A DNA stretch of 64,000 bases from Marisa cornuarietis (GCA_004794655.1 SMMW01000619.1:1822501-1886500), one strand, 5' to 3'. Positions 10,415-24,030 are shown, numbered from the stretch's first letter. The notes: generated by a model not told the origin, from the letters alone. A program made the numbers and translations.

Positions 10415-12185
10415 AGATTGCTCTTTTTAAAACACAGAAGCAAGGATAAAATTGCTTAATTGTTCAACTCATTCTAAGCAGTCCTTGTTTGCTATGTGTT
10501 ATTGCTTAAATTTTAAAGCAATATATATATATATATATGTTACATTAGTACTTACCAAATTTGTTGTTTATGGTATTACTGAGGCTAAAAATAAGGTTAT
10601 TTTGTGTGATTTGCAGAAAAGCAGAAAGTTCTCGAAAGGTAACTTATCATACTGATGTGAATTATAAAGAAACTGTTTTACAATGACTTCATTGCGTCTT
10701 TCGGATACCGTGAGATTAATAAAGCATTTATGAGTGCACTGAGTAGACAACTGTACTAAATCAAGACTAGAGATAGACGATGTTATACGGAATTTGGAGC
10801 AGCTCTTTTCTAGAAACTTCTCTAGCCAATTAAGGCCATAGGCTTGTAAAATAAATGTAGAACTTATGGTCGGCCTCACCCAATAGCAAGAGGTTTGGCT
10901 GATGAGGAAATGGATTGTTGAGGATCACACACACACTCTCGGACACACACAGAGCACGCCTGCAAACACTGAGTTCCACAGGTATTCTTTCAGACAACAA
11001 ATCACTCACACCTGTACATGGGCTTGAACTTTCTATTAATCGGGTGAACGTAAATATATTCTTTACTAAATAACAAAAGAAAAGTTCATCACTAGTGTTC
11101 TACACTGTATCTACACAAAAACAAATGTATCTAAGCAGTTTATATTAAAGTCTGTTTTTTCTTCAAGTTCTCTCTTCTTCTGTTGTTGGGGGGAGGGGGT
11201 CGACACGGCAAACAGTTCCACTCTTTCAGTCTTGTTCTCTGGTGTTGATCATACAGACAGCCTACATCCACCAAACAACTCCGACAGCAGACAAATGATC
11301 AAGTCAATAAAAATTCCCACAGTAGGTAAACATACTCCACACAGTTATACGATCTTCCCAGGAGGTCACACAGCAGCTGAGAAAATTAGTAAAGCGAGGA
11401 ACCACACAGTCGCTTATCAATGACAATCCACACAGTTAATATTTATCCACACAGTTAATGTTTATCCACACAGTTAATATTTCTCCACACAGTTACTATC
11501 AATTCTAACCTCTGTCCCAAATTCTTCTTTCTCCCAGACTCTCACGTCTGCTTCTCTCTTCCAGTTTCTAAACAACGCCCCCTATATCAACATTCAATTC
11601 AGGGGTGACAATCTCTACTCATGCAAGAATATACACAAGGGTGACAACCTCGTTACATCTACGTTCAGGGATGGTAAGACATGTTCCTAACATGGATGTA
11701 GGCTTGGTTCATTGGAGTCTTGAGCAATCGACAGACAGACAAACAAAAATAATGAAGACGACAAAAATCTGGAAAGTCTCCTTAAAGAATTCATTATTAT
11801 TCTCTTTCCAGAACAATGTCCGGCCATCGATGGCTATAGTCTGTACTGTAGTCACTGCGTCAAATTCAACACAACCTCAGCAAATTATTCATCAGCGACT
11901 AAACAGTGTGCTTTAGAGGGAGGACATCTGTACTTCCTCAAGACACTGGCTCTGGACAAACCCCCGCTGGTGTCACTCATCCCACAGAACAAAGGTCAGT
12001 GAGATTCAAACATTCAGACTTTTACCTGCACGAAGATTCAAATACTAAAGTGTTACACAGCTGATTTTGTTTGTTTTCATTATCTCACTGACTATATTTA
12101 ATTTATTACTTACCGTGGAGATAACAGAAGAGGTTAACTATTATTACAGCATTTTTTATCATCATCATCGTCATCGTCATCGTCG

Positions 12186-12218
<33 letters not shown>

Positions 12219-12526
12219 TCATCGTCATCGCCGTCATCGTCGTGCGCACTTACCCGTCATATCGCTACTTAAATATTCCTAAATTAAATTTGTGTATTTC
12301 AGTTTCTTATTATACATGGGTCGGTGCTGATGCAATTGGAAAAAAACGACAATTCGTGTGGAGCGACGGAACTCCATTGCCTCTATCCTCGGAAATCTGG
12401 CAAAGCGGGGAACCCAACGGTGCAACCGAAGATTGTTTGTCTGTCAGCAATTTTAAAGCCTTCGATGGTACTTGCTCTTCAGTGCTTCAGTTTGTCTGTG
12501 AGATTGACCTGTCAAGTCACCTGTAA
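9640..12526 (+). CDS. Secreted PAN-like/C-type lectin gene (complete, 236 aa)
   Basis: Exons 9640-9943, 11812-11994 and 12303-12526 give 711 nt with both introns phase 1 and GT-AG. Residues 1-24 are a signal peptide. Residues about 45-100 form a short PAN/apple-like cysteine module (QCAGLC, RFCHN, TCFLD). Residues about 103-235 are a C-type lectin domain: EGGHL in exon 2; WVGADAIG, the EPN carbohydrate-specificity motif (in GEPNG) and FVCEIDL in exon 3. EPN usually indicates mannose-type Ca-dependent binding. Not all canonical Ca ligands are obvious, so sugar binding is inferred. There is no membrane segment, so it is secreted. The ATG at 9640 is chosen because it starts the hydrophobic leader and aligns with the other copies. 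The copy looks intact. Confidence 0.85.
9944..11811 (+). other. Intron 1 of the right lectin copy
   Basis: Contains a long (CA)n run (10363-10412), a short (TA)n (about 10522-10538), and near 11405-11490 a few degenerate copies of a roughly 19-bp unit with 'ccacacagttaat'. The part from about 10900 to 11810 is absent from the inverted left arm. No gene was seen. Confidence 0.6.
10363..10412 (+). repeat. (CA)n microsatellite
   Basis: An uninterrupted AC dinucleotide run of about 50 bp in intron 1 of the right lectin copy. Confidence 0.95.
12161..12243 (+). repeat. (CATCGT)n-type trinucleotide repeat
   Basis: Imperfect ATC/GTC triplets in intron 2 of the right lectin gene, ending about 60 bp before exon 3. 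Its apparent open reading frame is a by-product of the triplet period. Confidence 0.9.
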
Positions 12527-12661
12527 CGAACACGTACTAGACACAGAAGAGAAAGTCTGTCTCACATATACCTCTGCTCAGAAATGTGATCTTACACATT
12601 AGCATGCTTACAAATTGTTTTTTCTTTTATTTCTAATTCTGAGATCTTATAATTGTCTTAT

Positions 12662-12667
12662 AATAAA
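12662..12667 (+). terminator. Polyadenylation signal
   Basis: AATAAA lies 136 bp downstream of the stop codon of the right lectin gene. Confidence 0.5.
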
Positions 12668-13517
12668 ATTAAGAAATGTCAGATAGATTTTTTCACAAAT
12701 ATTTTTTTAAATTTCAAAACCCTTTATTTAATTTCTATACTAAGTACATCTAAATTCTGTGTGGCCTTAACATACCCTGCTGTGTATAATGTTTACTAGG
12801 TGTCAGTTTCTATCTAGTAATGGTTTCTACTGCAGTATCTCGTGTCACCTGAAGCTGCTGTGAAAGCTGGTGGTTTATGATGCTGTATCTCCTGTTATCT
12901 TTAACTATTCTCGTCTCGGTTTATTTTTCTGTATTTCCTGTTAGCTCCAGTCATTATGAGTGGTGACATGATGTATCTTGTGTTACCTGAAACTGTTGTG
13001 TCTCGTAGTGGTTTATATTTCATGCTTGAGTGGCGGTGACTTCAGCTGTTGTTATCTGCTGATGGCTGTCACTGCTGTATCTGTTGTATACTAGTTGATG
13101 CTGTTGTCTCATGTTTTAGTTGACATTGTTTTATATGGTGCTAGATTACATTGTTCTGCCTGTTAAAACTAGTATTACTACCTTTGCACCTGTACTATAG
13201 CCGCCGATTTGTATTATTTGCCAAGTAGAACTTGTTGATACATCAAATTTCTCCTGAAGAAACCAGGTATTGGTTCATCAGTAATCGGATCAGCTCCTCT
13301 TTTTCTGTGCGACATGACAACATTGACAACAAAATATTAAAGCCCTCTGCACCAGTCATTTCGGACACTTTGACCTACCAATACAACATAAGTACTAAAG
13401 TAAGCGAAGGTCATCAAAAATCATAAATCATAAGACAACCCTACTAACTATCAATATCAATTCTTTCAACCCTAAAAATGCCCCCCCCAAAACAAACAAA
13501 CAAACAAACAAACAAAC

Positions 13518-13548
<31 letters not shown>

Positions 13549-14600
13549 CAAAACAAAAAGAAAACAAAAACAAATCACGAACAAAAAAAACCAACAACAA
13601 CAAAGTTATGAGAACATGTCTTGATGCCAACATATCCTAACCACAAGTAAATCTTTAGCACAAAACCCCTCTCTCCTATCGAGAATTAAACACCTTTGAC
13701 ATCCTCAGTGTGGGAGAATGGTGTTCACAGCCTACAGTCAGTAGACCATCAACGACATCCCCACTCTGTTGGTCTCTGCTAGTGGAGCTTCTATGAGGCC
13801 TCTTGTTAGGGGCACAGGAGGGCTGTCAAGTCGGTTACTTTAACCAGAACTCCACTTAAACCCTCATGATTTCTCGTCTCTAGGAGCCCTGCCACTAATA
13901 ATCAGACTAAGGTATAACAAGAGTCTGTTCTTCTAGAAAATACTAAAATGCGAAATGTCCCCTAGACTCTCTACACTATTTTCTACCAAAATAATAAGAG
14001 GCTGCCTCACACTCAGTTCTCCCAGACCATGAAGTGACTTATTGAAGACGAGTCTGAAATATTTTAGGTGGCGTCCTATGGAACAACCTTCCTTCACACC
14101 TACAACAAATGGAATGCAGTCTATACCCGTTGAAAGCAGGACTTCTAAAACATGTTTCAACACCTTTGATCGCTTTCACAAACCTTCAATTAAACGGAAA
14201 CACTCATTATTAACAAACACGAGCCCTTTATTTCTTTTTCACTAGTCAACAATCTGTGTCAAATCAGACAACAAACCCGCTCTTTGTACCTATTTTAATT
14301 TTTCTTGTTTAATGCAGTTGTCTTCTAGTTAAGTAGTGTTTCACTTTCCTTGCCTTATGTCAAAAGGCTTGAAGTAAAAAAGTAAAATTTTGCTTATTCT
14401 GTTATTCTCAAAAATAAAGATCTGTCATTCGTGATTTTGTCATTTGTCATTAGATGGTAATGTTTGAATCGCATCACCAAAACAAGATATTGTGACTGTG
14501 GTGTGTCACCTGTGACACACGTGAAAAAACAGTTCCTTTCTTTCCATGTGCAAGTTCAAATAATTACTGGTGTGAGCACCTTCCTCGTCATTAGCGAGGT
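12668..14600. other. Gene-free interval
   Basis: Nothing recognisable was found except an AAAC-rich low-complexity tract at about 13488-13610. Short open frames near 13232 and 13933-14245 have no motif, signal peptide or supporting splice structure. Confidence 0.5.
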
Positions 14601-17600
14601 GCTTGCATCCGTCATAGGTGAGTGACAGGTGACGTCATGTTCCTGACCTCCGACCTAGTCTTTGTTCACAAATTAGGTGGATGAGTAGGAGGGTGAGCAT
14701 TTCTCGTGCCCTCGCTGACACCACCGCAATTATCTGCGCAATATGGCGATCTACAGGTGTCCGGGTGGCGCTAACCAACGACCACTTTCATGTTGAGGCC
14801 CTGTACATCAAGATCAATCTTACAGGTAGCCCTCTCTGTGGATTAAGTTTTGAAAATGATCCACATTTTTTCACGTTTCAGCTTTAAATAAAATGCACCT
14901 ATTAGATATTTCAATTCGACATGAATGGAGAAAAAAAAATCATTTTTTACCTTAATTACCAATAAACCAACTCTCTTTCTTTACCCGTATTCCATCTCTC
15001 TCTCTCTTATCATTAACAACAAAAATACAAGAGCAGTTTGGGAAAATCAGAATTTTTAATTTCTTGTGTCTGACCGTAATCATCAACAAGCAGCCAGTTC
15101 TCTCTCTCTCTATCGGCGAGGTGTTGCCACTACTCAGTCATAGGTGAGCGACAGGTGACGTCAGGTCCCTGACCTCCCACCAAGTATTTCCAGTTCACCC
15201 ACTAGGTGTCGAAGACCTTGCGGGGTAGTTACATTACGACCGCTCAACGGCTCCTGATTAGGAGCAGTAGGGGGAAGTTAATAATGCTCGTACCCTTCCT
15301 GACGCCACCACAATTAATCTGCGAAAAATGGCGATCTACAGGTGTCCGTCCAGGTGGCGCTACATTACGTAGAAAGGACAATAGAACTCAAAAGTTCGTT
15401 AGAAAACCCTCGACAGATGAGGAATCTAGTATATACGAAAATAATTACAGTGTGCAGAACCCCATGCCCGCGGTAGATTTTGAACAAAAGTCTTTATTGT
15501 AATATTTACTGTCAATCAAATTTTAACTGTGGGAATAACATGTGAGGACATTTTACACAAGTCAAGTCATTTGTGTCAGTTGACGACATCCACTGACATG
15601 TAATGTTGAACCAGGAACAACGTGGCAGGGTGGAGGTGGGAGACCCTCCAGTCCTCAATTGCTTAATTAAAACATCAAAGGACGAAAAGGGAAGACAGTC
15701 CCCGAGGGCCCCCTCCCCTGGTGTGAGCACCTTCCTGGTCATTATCACACTAGGACTCATCTATCAGTGGCTGGAACTGAAATCGATCTCGTCTTTTGAA
15801 AAAATAATTTAGTTTTCCTCTTTTGTCGACAAAGCTATCTCTGTATGATTGGTAACAAGAAAGAAACGCAGTAAGACTTTTGTTTCTTTGCTGGGGCGTT
15901 TTCTACCCGGGGTTGGACTCTTTCTTTGCATTTAATTAATCATTTTTCACTTATGCTTTTCTTATGCTTTTCTTTTGCCACTGATGTCCAAACTGGGAAG
16001 TGAGAGTGGAAGGAAGGGGAAATTTTCATCTTGATGTCACAATCACGAGAGATAACTCCCAGGTTTTAGGAAATGAGTAAAGCTGTCTCCCTTCGCCCAA
16101 AAAAAGGCTTTAGAGAGAAGAGGTGCGACTAGTCATAAGGGGATCGAACTTTTTGCCCTGCGTCTTACTACATAAAAGGGAACTAACTCCAATTTATACC
16201 TTACTGTCACGTGACAGCCCCGCAGTCCCCTTGACAACACCTCGTTAATGACGAGGACGATGATGACACTTGCGGGGCGCTCGGTGACTGTCGTCCCTTG
16301 TGTAAAAAAAAAAAAGGCCGATAGAAAGAGAGAGAGAGAGCTGCTTGTTGATGATTACGGTCAGACATAACAAATAAAAAATTTTGCTGTTCCGAAACCC
16401 CTCTTGTATTTTTGTTGTTGATGATAAGAGAGAAAGATGGAATACGGGTAAAGAAAGAGGGTTGGTTTGTTGGTAATTAAGGTAAAAAAATTTTCTATTT
16501 ATTTTAGTTTTTAGACTGACTCATGTAAAACGCTTTTGATCGTATTGTATATAAGTATATTTTATAGTATACATGCAATCACTCTTTGGTACAGTCTTCT
16601 TTTCTTGAAGATGCACGGTTTCTTGCAGTCAACCTTGAGAAAGAGAGAGAGAGAAAAGCGGGCAGAGAGAGGGAGCTGGCTGGTTGCTGATTACGATCAG
16701 ACACAAGAAATTACAAAATTCTGATTTTCCCAAACTGCTATTTTAGTTTAGCTGTTGTTTAAGAGAGAGAGAGAGAAAGAGAGAGAGAGATATGATGTGC
16801 CTAAAGAAAGAGGGTTGTCGTTAGTAATGATGTTCAAAAAAAAAAGCTTCTCGTTTTCCATTCATTTTAGTTTTTGACAGCCAGTCTGACATATACAGCA
16901 AGCACCGCTCAAACTCTCGGCAAACCTGATAGAAAAAATAAAAGATGTTCTTTTTCTAACGAACTTTTGAGTTTTATTGTCCTTTCTACATAATGTAGCG
17001 CCCCCTGGACGGACACCTGTAGATCGCCATTTTGTGCAGATTAATTGTGGAGGCGTCAGGAAGGGTACGAGCATTATTAACTTCCCCCTCCTCCTCCTAC
17101 TCCGGAGCCGTTGAGCGGTCGTGATGTAACTACCCACCATGGTCTTCGACACTCGCAGTGCTCTGCCCTTGACAATCAGCCACCTAGTGAGTGAACAGGA
17201 AAAACTTGGTGGGAGGTCAGGGACCTGACCTCACCTGTAACTCACCTGACTGAGTAGTGGCAACACCTCGTTAATGACGAGGACGGTGATGACACTTGCG
17301 GGGCGCTCGGTGACTGTCTTCCCTTGTGTAAAAAAAAAGTCCTCACGTGTTTGATGATACTTTGAGTTTAACAAAATATCTTAGGATTAATAAAGAAATT
17401 AAGAAAAAACATGTTTTCGATAAAGTTTTTGAGTTGTGCCGTTTGTTGCGGTCAATACTGAAAAGGACGGCGATATAGAGAGAGAGAGAGAGCTGGCTGC
17501 TTGTTGATGATTACGGTCAGACATAACAAATTAAAAAAATTGCTGTTCCCAAACTGCTCTTGTATTTTATTTGTTAATGATACGAGAGAGAGAGAGAGAG

Positions 17601-18420
17601 AGAAAGAGAGAGATGGAATACGAGTAAAGAAAGAGGGTTGGTTTGTTGGTTATAAAGGTAAAAAAAAATTCTCCATTCATTTTAGTTTTTAGACGGGCAC
17701 TCTGACATATACTGCCAATATCACTCAACCTCTCAGCCAACCTGATAGAAAGAAGAAAGAAAGGGTGCTCTTTTTCTTTTTCTGAGTTTTATTGTCATTT
17801 CTACATTACCTCCTCCATTTGCTTATTCATCGACACCAAGTGTTTGACGTGTTTGTCGAATTGAAATATCTAACAGGTGCATTTTATTTAAAGCTGAATC
17901 GGGAAATAATGTGGATCATTTTCAAAACTTAATCCACAGAGAGGGCTACCTGTAAGATTGATCTTGTTGTACAGGGACTTAACATGAAAGCGGTCGTTGG
18001 TTAGCGCCACCCGGACACCTGTAGATCGCCATATTGCGCAGATAATTGTGGCCCAAACGAAACCTGGAGAAGAACAATGGAAAGGGAGATGAAAGGAAAG
18101 GGCTGGACATGGGGTCGCCTGGAGCGAGTTTCAGCCGATCGACTTCAGTGGCGGGCTCTGGTTGAGGCCTTATGTGCAACTAGCACGAAGAGGATTGATT
18201 GATTGATCTTCCATTAGCTTATTCATCTACCCCAAGTGTCTGACGTGTTTATCGATGAGTTGTATTTTTGTCGCTGAATCGGGAAACAATGTGGATCATT
18301 TTCAATACTTAGTCCACCGAGAGGACCACTTGAAAGATTGGCCTTGAGCGAGCTTGAGCCGTTGCACGATCATGATGTAACTATCCCGAAAGGATAATGA
18401 CGAGGAAGGTGCTCACACCA
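14600..18420. repeat. Complex repeat patch A (1.2-kb unit family, mixed orientation)
   Basis: Pieces of the same unit that forms arrays at 39.2-43.3 and 54.4-59.7 kb occur here in both orientations: forward at about 14600-15690, inverted at about 16183-17340 and 17440-18050. Diagnostic sequences are 'ggcgatctacaggtgtccg', 'ggacaataaaactcaaaag' and 'gtgtctgaccgtaatc'. The 43-bp end sequence beginning CTAACTCCAATTTATAC is at 16183-16225, and the R2-derived flank at about 15600-16182. Recurrent 60-100-codon frames here are shared only with other copies of the repeat and are not counted as genes. Confidence 0.75.
18052..18212 (+). mobile_element. 3' end of a second LINE type with (TGAT)n tail
   Basis: In frame this segment encodes the C-terminus of a retrotransposon polyprotein (ETWRRTMEREMKGKGW, then WGRLERVSADR and WRALVEAL), stops at TGA after an ATSTKRID ending, and passes into a short (TTGA)n tail. 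Related fragments lie on the minus strand at about 40941-41110 and 56083-56275, embedded in the 1.2-kb repeat unit. Only about 160 bp of the 3' end is present. Confidence 0.7.
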
Positions 18421-18547
18421 GTAATTATTTGAACTTGCATATTTAAAAAACGGAACTTTTTTTTCACATGTGTCACAGGTGACACACCACAGTCACAATA
18501 TTTTTTTTTTTTTTTTGGTGATGCGATTCAAACATTACCATCTAATA

Positions 18548-18843
18548 AGTCCTCAAAGAACTCTTCCTTTTATCTTTTCTTATATAAAAGAAAATAAACA
18601 TTTTATTAAGCCGAATAAAATATTTAATTTATAAAAGAATTTGATTTTTAAAACAGTTGATGCGTCAAATGAGCTGACGCCATGGTAATGAAAGGAACAA
18701 GGGCAGACAAATACAGCACGTGGTTAAAATATTCATGTCCACAATGGCAAACTTCAACTCAAATCACAAGTAGCTTTTGCAGTTGCAGTGGCAGTAGCAT
18801 AATGACTACTATGGCGATAACGAATAAAAAAGAATAGTTTTTT

Positions 18844-18919
<76 letters not shown>

Positions 18920-19345
18920 TACATAGGAGGGGCACTCCCTGTGGACCATGGAGAATGAGTCATGATGTAGTTTCAGGGTCTTAAAAATTCCTGCCCACAA
19001 TAATTTCAATATTTTTTAGCATATTTTATTTACTAATTTTATTTTGGAATTTTTTTCAAATGTGATGGTCATTTTGTGTTTTATTTTGTGTGTGTGTGGA
19101 GTGGGGAATGGGGCGTTGGGATACGTCCCTTCCAGCAACATCTACAGACTTAAGGAAGGAGATGATTTTTACCTACAGAACACACGGGACAAAACTGTCA
19201 TCTCGTTGTCACAATCATGAGAAATATATCTCACAGGTTTTAGGAAATGAGTAAAGTTACCCCCCTTTGCACAACAAAGGCTTCAGAGAGAAGAGGTGCG
19301 ACTAGTCATACGGGGAGAGAACTGTAACTTTAAATGTTACCAGTA
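18548..19345 (+). repeat. Interspersed repeat R2, copy with TTTC expansion
   Basis: Collinear with 2590-3300. It differs mainly in a long TTTC microsatellite (18837-18920). It lies just upstream of the lectin gene at 19908, as the inverted copy at 8630-9310 lies upstream of the lectin gene at 9640. Confidence 0.65.
18837..18920 (+). repeat. (TTTC)n microsatellite
   Basis: About 21 nearly perfect TTTC units inside repeat R2. Confidence 0.95.
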
Positions 19346-19907
19346 AAACTGTCTCCGTCTGTACACCAGCATCCTCTGATGACAAGTCAGTGACTTGCTT
19401 GATGCTCTAACTGATAGACAGACAGACAGACTGGGCATGCTCACACGTGCATATAGAAATGTCTTCTTCTTTTACACAATGCTATTTTTACACCACATCA
19501 ATTCACAAAAAATTTCCTTTACATGAAGCTTGGCCTTTTATTGTGTAAGGAGTAGATAGGACTACATGTTTAGCAAAGATATGTTGCTTCCTAAGAAGAA
19601 TACACAAGACTATGGATGTGTCGACAGTAAAAGCTGTATAAAATATAATAGACATTTGGAAAACTATGCTTTACTCTAAAGTCGATAAAAGGAAAAAATT
19701 AGGAAATCTTTAAGCAGTAGGAAGGCGCAAATACAGGGAAACAGTTTTAAATAAATTATTTTCATTCTTTGTGCTTTAATCGGTGCTTTATTCCTCTTTC
19801 AAATAGACCTTTGGTAACTGAAGCAGCGGAATGTTTAACCATTAAATTCTTCTGGTAGGAACCTCACAGCTGCTTGTCGTTTGTTGTTATATCAACAAGA
19901 TTTAAAG

Positions 19908-21780
19908 ATGTTCATGTTAATCATCGTTGGCATCTTTTGTGCGCATCAGACTTACAGTTTAGATGCTGAGAAAATCAGTCTGTGGAGAAAGTCGAGTAGT
20001 ACAGGTGTACCACTCACACCAGGGATGAGAGTGAGGTCAAAGTTTCAATGTGCAGCACTTTGCTCGAGGAACATCGGGTGTTTCAGGTTCTGTCACCACT
20101 CGGCCACATTGACTTGCTTCCTTGACCAAAATGTCAATTCAGAAGGAGACCAAGTGTCTGATGATGGTACAGTTTGCTACGACAATGTTGAGAGTAAGAC
20201 GATCCCTTTCTTTGATTAAAAGATTTGTAAATGAAATTTGATGTGCTACTGTTCATGCTTTGCAAAGATAATTAAGTTCAAGTTTCTGCTTGCCTGAAAG
20301 CTTAAATAACATAATATCATTTATATGAAGCTGTAGAGGCTTAGTTTTGATGCCGGACTTACCTTATCTTGGCAACGATTACAATCGATGTGAATTCTGT
20401 CAAAGAATTCTGCCAACTGATCCGTTAGGCGGTTTGCAAGGGCAGGAACTCTAGGAACTCACCCACCACAAACTACAGTCGGTAAACTCTAGTCAGTAAA
20501 ATTAATGGAACCTGGCTTCCTCAGTACAGTCTATACACTACCTCAGCTTCATAATTGTACATAATGTACATACTGTACAGTCTTAATGACTATTTGCTGG
20601 GTTTAACTTCCTCATTTATCTGTTTCTAATAAAAGATTACAATGTAGTGAATCTGCTCCTAACATTGGGTTGCGTTCTGATCAGTGAGTTTCTATCTCTT
20701 TAGGCGAGTGCAATTACTTCTTCAGTGGTGTAAGTTTGAACAGCAAGCTAAATGGAACTATATATATATATATATTTATTCAAATTAAAAGAGGAATCAG
20801 TCAAGCTAGTGTCTACGTAAGGTTCCTACTGATCACCGAAATTTTAAGACTGAACTGTTCTTGTCGGAAAATGATAAGCTGAAATAATGTTGAAATGTTT
20901 GGAGACATCATGAATTATTTATCTTAAATTATAAATGTCCTTTTTGGCATGTAAAGCACAATACTTTTTGTCATAAAATATATATCAAGCGAGTCTATTT
21001 TCCTTTTGCAGAAAACTGTCTGGATTATGAGGACTATGGGCTGTACAGTGGTCGCTGTCTGAAACTCACTAATACATCCATGAACTACACAGATGCTCAG
21101 GACCAGTGCGCTGTAGAGGGAGGCCATCTGTTCTACTACAAGACGCTGGAGAAAGACGAGATCCCTCTGGCGGAATTGATGGCGGAAAAAACCTGTAAAT
21201 ATAATTATAAAAACATTCTGAATTGACCCAAGGCATCACTCTCTATCATCAAGATTCTCAAACAAGTTAATTAACTCTGAAATATTTAGAGAATCTTAGA
21301 GATAAAGGGAGGTAGTCATTAACAAAACAAAAGCAGGAAATGCAGGGTTGGTGAGTACAATTAGGACAATCGCTTAACGAGGATCAAGGCCCTCTATCGA
21401 TATAATTAGTGTATTTAAAGAGAAGCTTACAAGGTGCAAGTAAATTAGTAAAGTAACAATGTGCAGAATAAGAGCGAAGCACTCGATCTTCTACAACAAC
21501 CTCCAGTCCTGTCTTTGCTGAGTGTATCGTTACCTGTTTATTTTCAGATATCTATAATTATGACTGGGTTTGGATCGGTGGTGATGCCATAGGAGCGAAC
21601 AGAAGTTTTAGCTGGAACGATGGAACACCCGTGGAAATGCCACCATTCTCGGGTATTTGGAAAGACGAAGAACCTAACAACTTGGATGGGTTAGAAGATT
21701 GCATTTCCTTTCATGAATTAAGGCTAAACGACATTCCATGTGACCAGATGTATCAGTCTGTCTGTGAGATTGATCTTTAG
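19908..21780 (+). CDS. Secreted PAN-like/C-type lectin gene (complete, 233 aa)
   Basis: Exons 19908-20193, 21012-21194 and 21548-21780 total 702 nt, with phase-1 GT-AG introns. The leader MFMLIIVGIFCAHQTYS is a signal peptide; ATG at 19914 is an alternative two codons in. The PAN-like module has QCAALC, FRFCH and TCFLD. The lectin half-exons carry CAVEGGHL, then WVWIGGDAIG, FSWNDGTP, the EPN motif (in EEPNN), LEDC and VCEIDL. All expected cysteines and the family exon-2 length (183 nt) are kept. ATTAAA at 21866 could serve for polyadenylation. Secretion is inferred from the leader and the absence of a transmembrane helix. The protein is strongly diverged from the 9640 copy, so it is an older duplicate. 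Confidence 0.85.
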
Positions 21781-24030
21781 TTTCACGACCAGCCACTCAC
21801 AGTTGTCTTCAGCTGGTGACTCAACGTTGTGCAACAATCAGACAAATGTTGATGTGTTTTTGTGAATTAAAGTTCAAAGATTTCTTGCACTTTGGGATTG
21901 TTACAGGGTGAACATGCAACATGTACAAAGCTCACAGACTGACGAGCTGACACACCTACCGTCGCCCAGGGTCACGTGATCCAGGCAGTTTGGGCACGAT
22001 GTACCAAACACCTCAGTTTTTGTTTGGTGCGGACCTACTTAAGACTGTTGTTATTCTCTATTGTATATACACAGATTTTAGTTTCAATGTATTGTGAATG
22101 TCCTGTTAACAACTTTTCTCGTGTAAACTAACTTTTACTTTCAAACGTCTATGAGGTGTTTGTTCATACTCACACCACAAACGGACTTACCTGTGGCTTT
22201 GCACCTAGGATTTGACCCACGGGGAACTTCTGACTCTGAAAACAAGCGTGTGAGACATCTACCTACTCGTGTACATCCAAGCTAAGTATTTTGTTTGAGG
22301 ATGCCTGCTATAAAAGCCGATCATGGTTAAACGATGACTTGTATATCTTATAGTTTGGAATGTTGGATGTGATGATATAAAAAACCTTAAAATGTAAAGA
22401 CTAGCTAAAACTGTTGAATCTCTCGTACTTTTCATTTAATATTTAACGATGTATTTCAGATTTTTAAAGTGCGATTTTCTCTTGTGTTGTATCTACTTTG
22501 TAAAAGGATTTTTGATTCTGATAAAATTTTGAAATTTCCCTTGTTTTTTTTTTGTCTGACTGGATGATAGTGGACCTCTGTGTTAGGGGGTTGAAAGACT
22601 TCCATTAAACTGTTTATCGTCTTATTGGTCTGGTGCCTATTGAGAAATGACACCAGTAGACGCAGGGTGAGCTCAACGAAGAGCACGTGCACGTATCCTG
22701 CGACTGCCTCTACCTGTCTCTCACCATCCAGTTCCCCCTCTCACCGTCTCTACCGTCTCCTTGAGCCTCTTACCGCGGCGGGAAGATAGGGTCTGGTTCC
22801 CTTTCCCCATTCCTGTTTGAGGGATGTGTACTGCCGTGTGTATTAAATCATCTAAGTACACTGCTTCTGGGGCCATTAGTCTCTGGTACATTTTATCTTT
22901 AACTCACCTGAGTTCACTGCTCCTGAGGTCACTAGCTATGGGATTCTTTACATCACCTGCTGTGACTCACATCAGACAGAAGAAATTTGTCCCTTTCCTT
23001 CTCTGGTCCCACTCTGTGAAATTCTTTGTCCCTTTGTCTTTGAAGTGTCAACATTCCAAACATTCAAACTGAGCCTCAAGGCACAAAGCTCCGCTTATTT
23101 GTGGGTTGTTCATTTTCATCTTCATCCCCAATGATAGTTCATGGTTGCCATGGTGTCCTGTGTTTGCTGAGGCTTGTTTCGTGTATGTCTCACTGTCGGT
23201 GCCTGAATACTTTTGTGTATATCTCGGGTTAACACAGGGAAATGCTCTTTACAAATACAACTATTATTTCAAATATTATCATAAACATAGAGTCAGCTAG
23301 TTAATCGCTGTAAACACAAGCTGCATCCAGAGAAACACTACATGTCTGCGATACGATTTGAACCGAGAGACTCCAGTCTTTTGAAGACAAGTGTGTCCCA
23401 CAGAATGTACCCGCATCACAAGATGTAATCTCAGGGTAGCTAACTAAGCTAAGAAGGAACACACGTGATGTTGGGTATTTTTATTCAATCCTGGAGACAA
23501 ATTGTGCTCAAAACTTTTAAAACGGATATAAAAACACACAATCTTTAAAGTGCTCTTTAATTATTGAATATCCTTATTTTTTTACTTTTATGCCAGTGTT
23601 CTGTCACTGTATAATAATAAAAGGGATTGGAATCAGTTTATTTTCCTATCCGGGGTTTGACACACAAATCACTAACTGCACTCCTGACCCCTGGCAACCT
23701 CTCTCCCTCCTCCCCTCACTGAGTCCTGTAAATAAGCTTGTGTTGGATGTTTCCTGCAGCTATTCATACATTCATCCCAACTTTCCAGAACTATTAAATG
23801 ATTTTTTTTTCTTTATCGCGGCAGCCTGGACTTAAAATGTCAAGTGCATGCACATCTCTTCATTTAAATGTCGAGCTTTGTGGCGATGTTTCCAAGTCTT
23901 CTGCTTTTATTTGCTCACCACATGGACGTCTGCCTTCAACGAGTTTGTCGATTAATGGCATTCTTGTGTCTGTCAAAGGTATCGGCTAGCGAAAAGCAAC
24001 AGACAGTGGGCTTTATTATTTTAAGGTTTG
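21781..24030. other. Gene-free interval
   Basis: This follows the lectin gene. Scattered short frames were examined (22456-22692 minus, 22824-23300 plus, 23590-24062 plus) and show no recognised domain. No tRNA, CRISPR-like array or long repeat was seen. Confidence 0.5.

Larger units (their letters stand above)
8450..12033 (-). repeat. Right arm of the large inverted duplication
   Basis: This is the reverse-complement counterpart of 1-3730. It begins at the AT-rich segment 'acattaatacattaacgac' and contains the R2 copy (8630-9310), the promoter, exons 1 and 2 of the plus-strand lectin gene, and the 3' flank of exon 2. About 10900-11810 has no counterpart in the left arm. Confidence 0.78.

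Noticed and set aside
13933..14245. Overlapping 67-76-codon frames on both strands that looked like a transposase scrap
   Set aside because: No motif could be identified and the frames are short; not supported.
15603..15812. Recurrent MLNQEQRGRVEVGDPPVLNC frames (also 40467, 43651 minus, 55621)
   Set aside because: Part of the same repeat flank; lengths vary with simple indels, and no codon-level conservation is evident.
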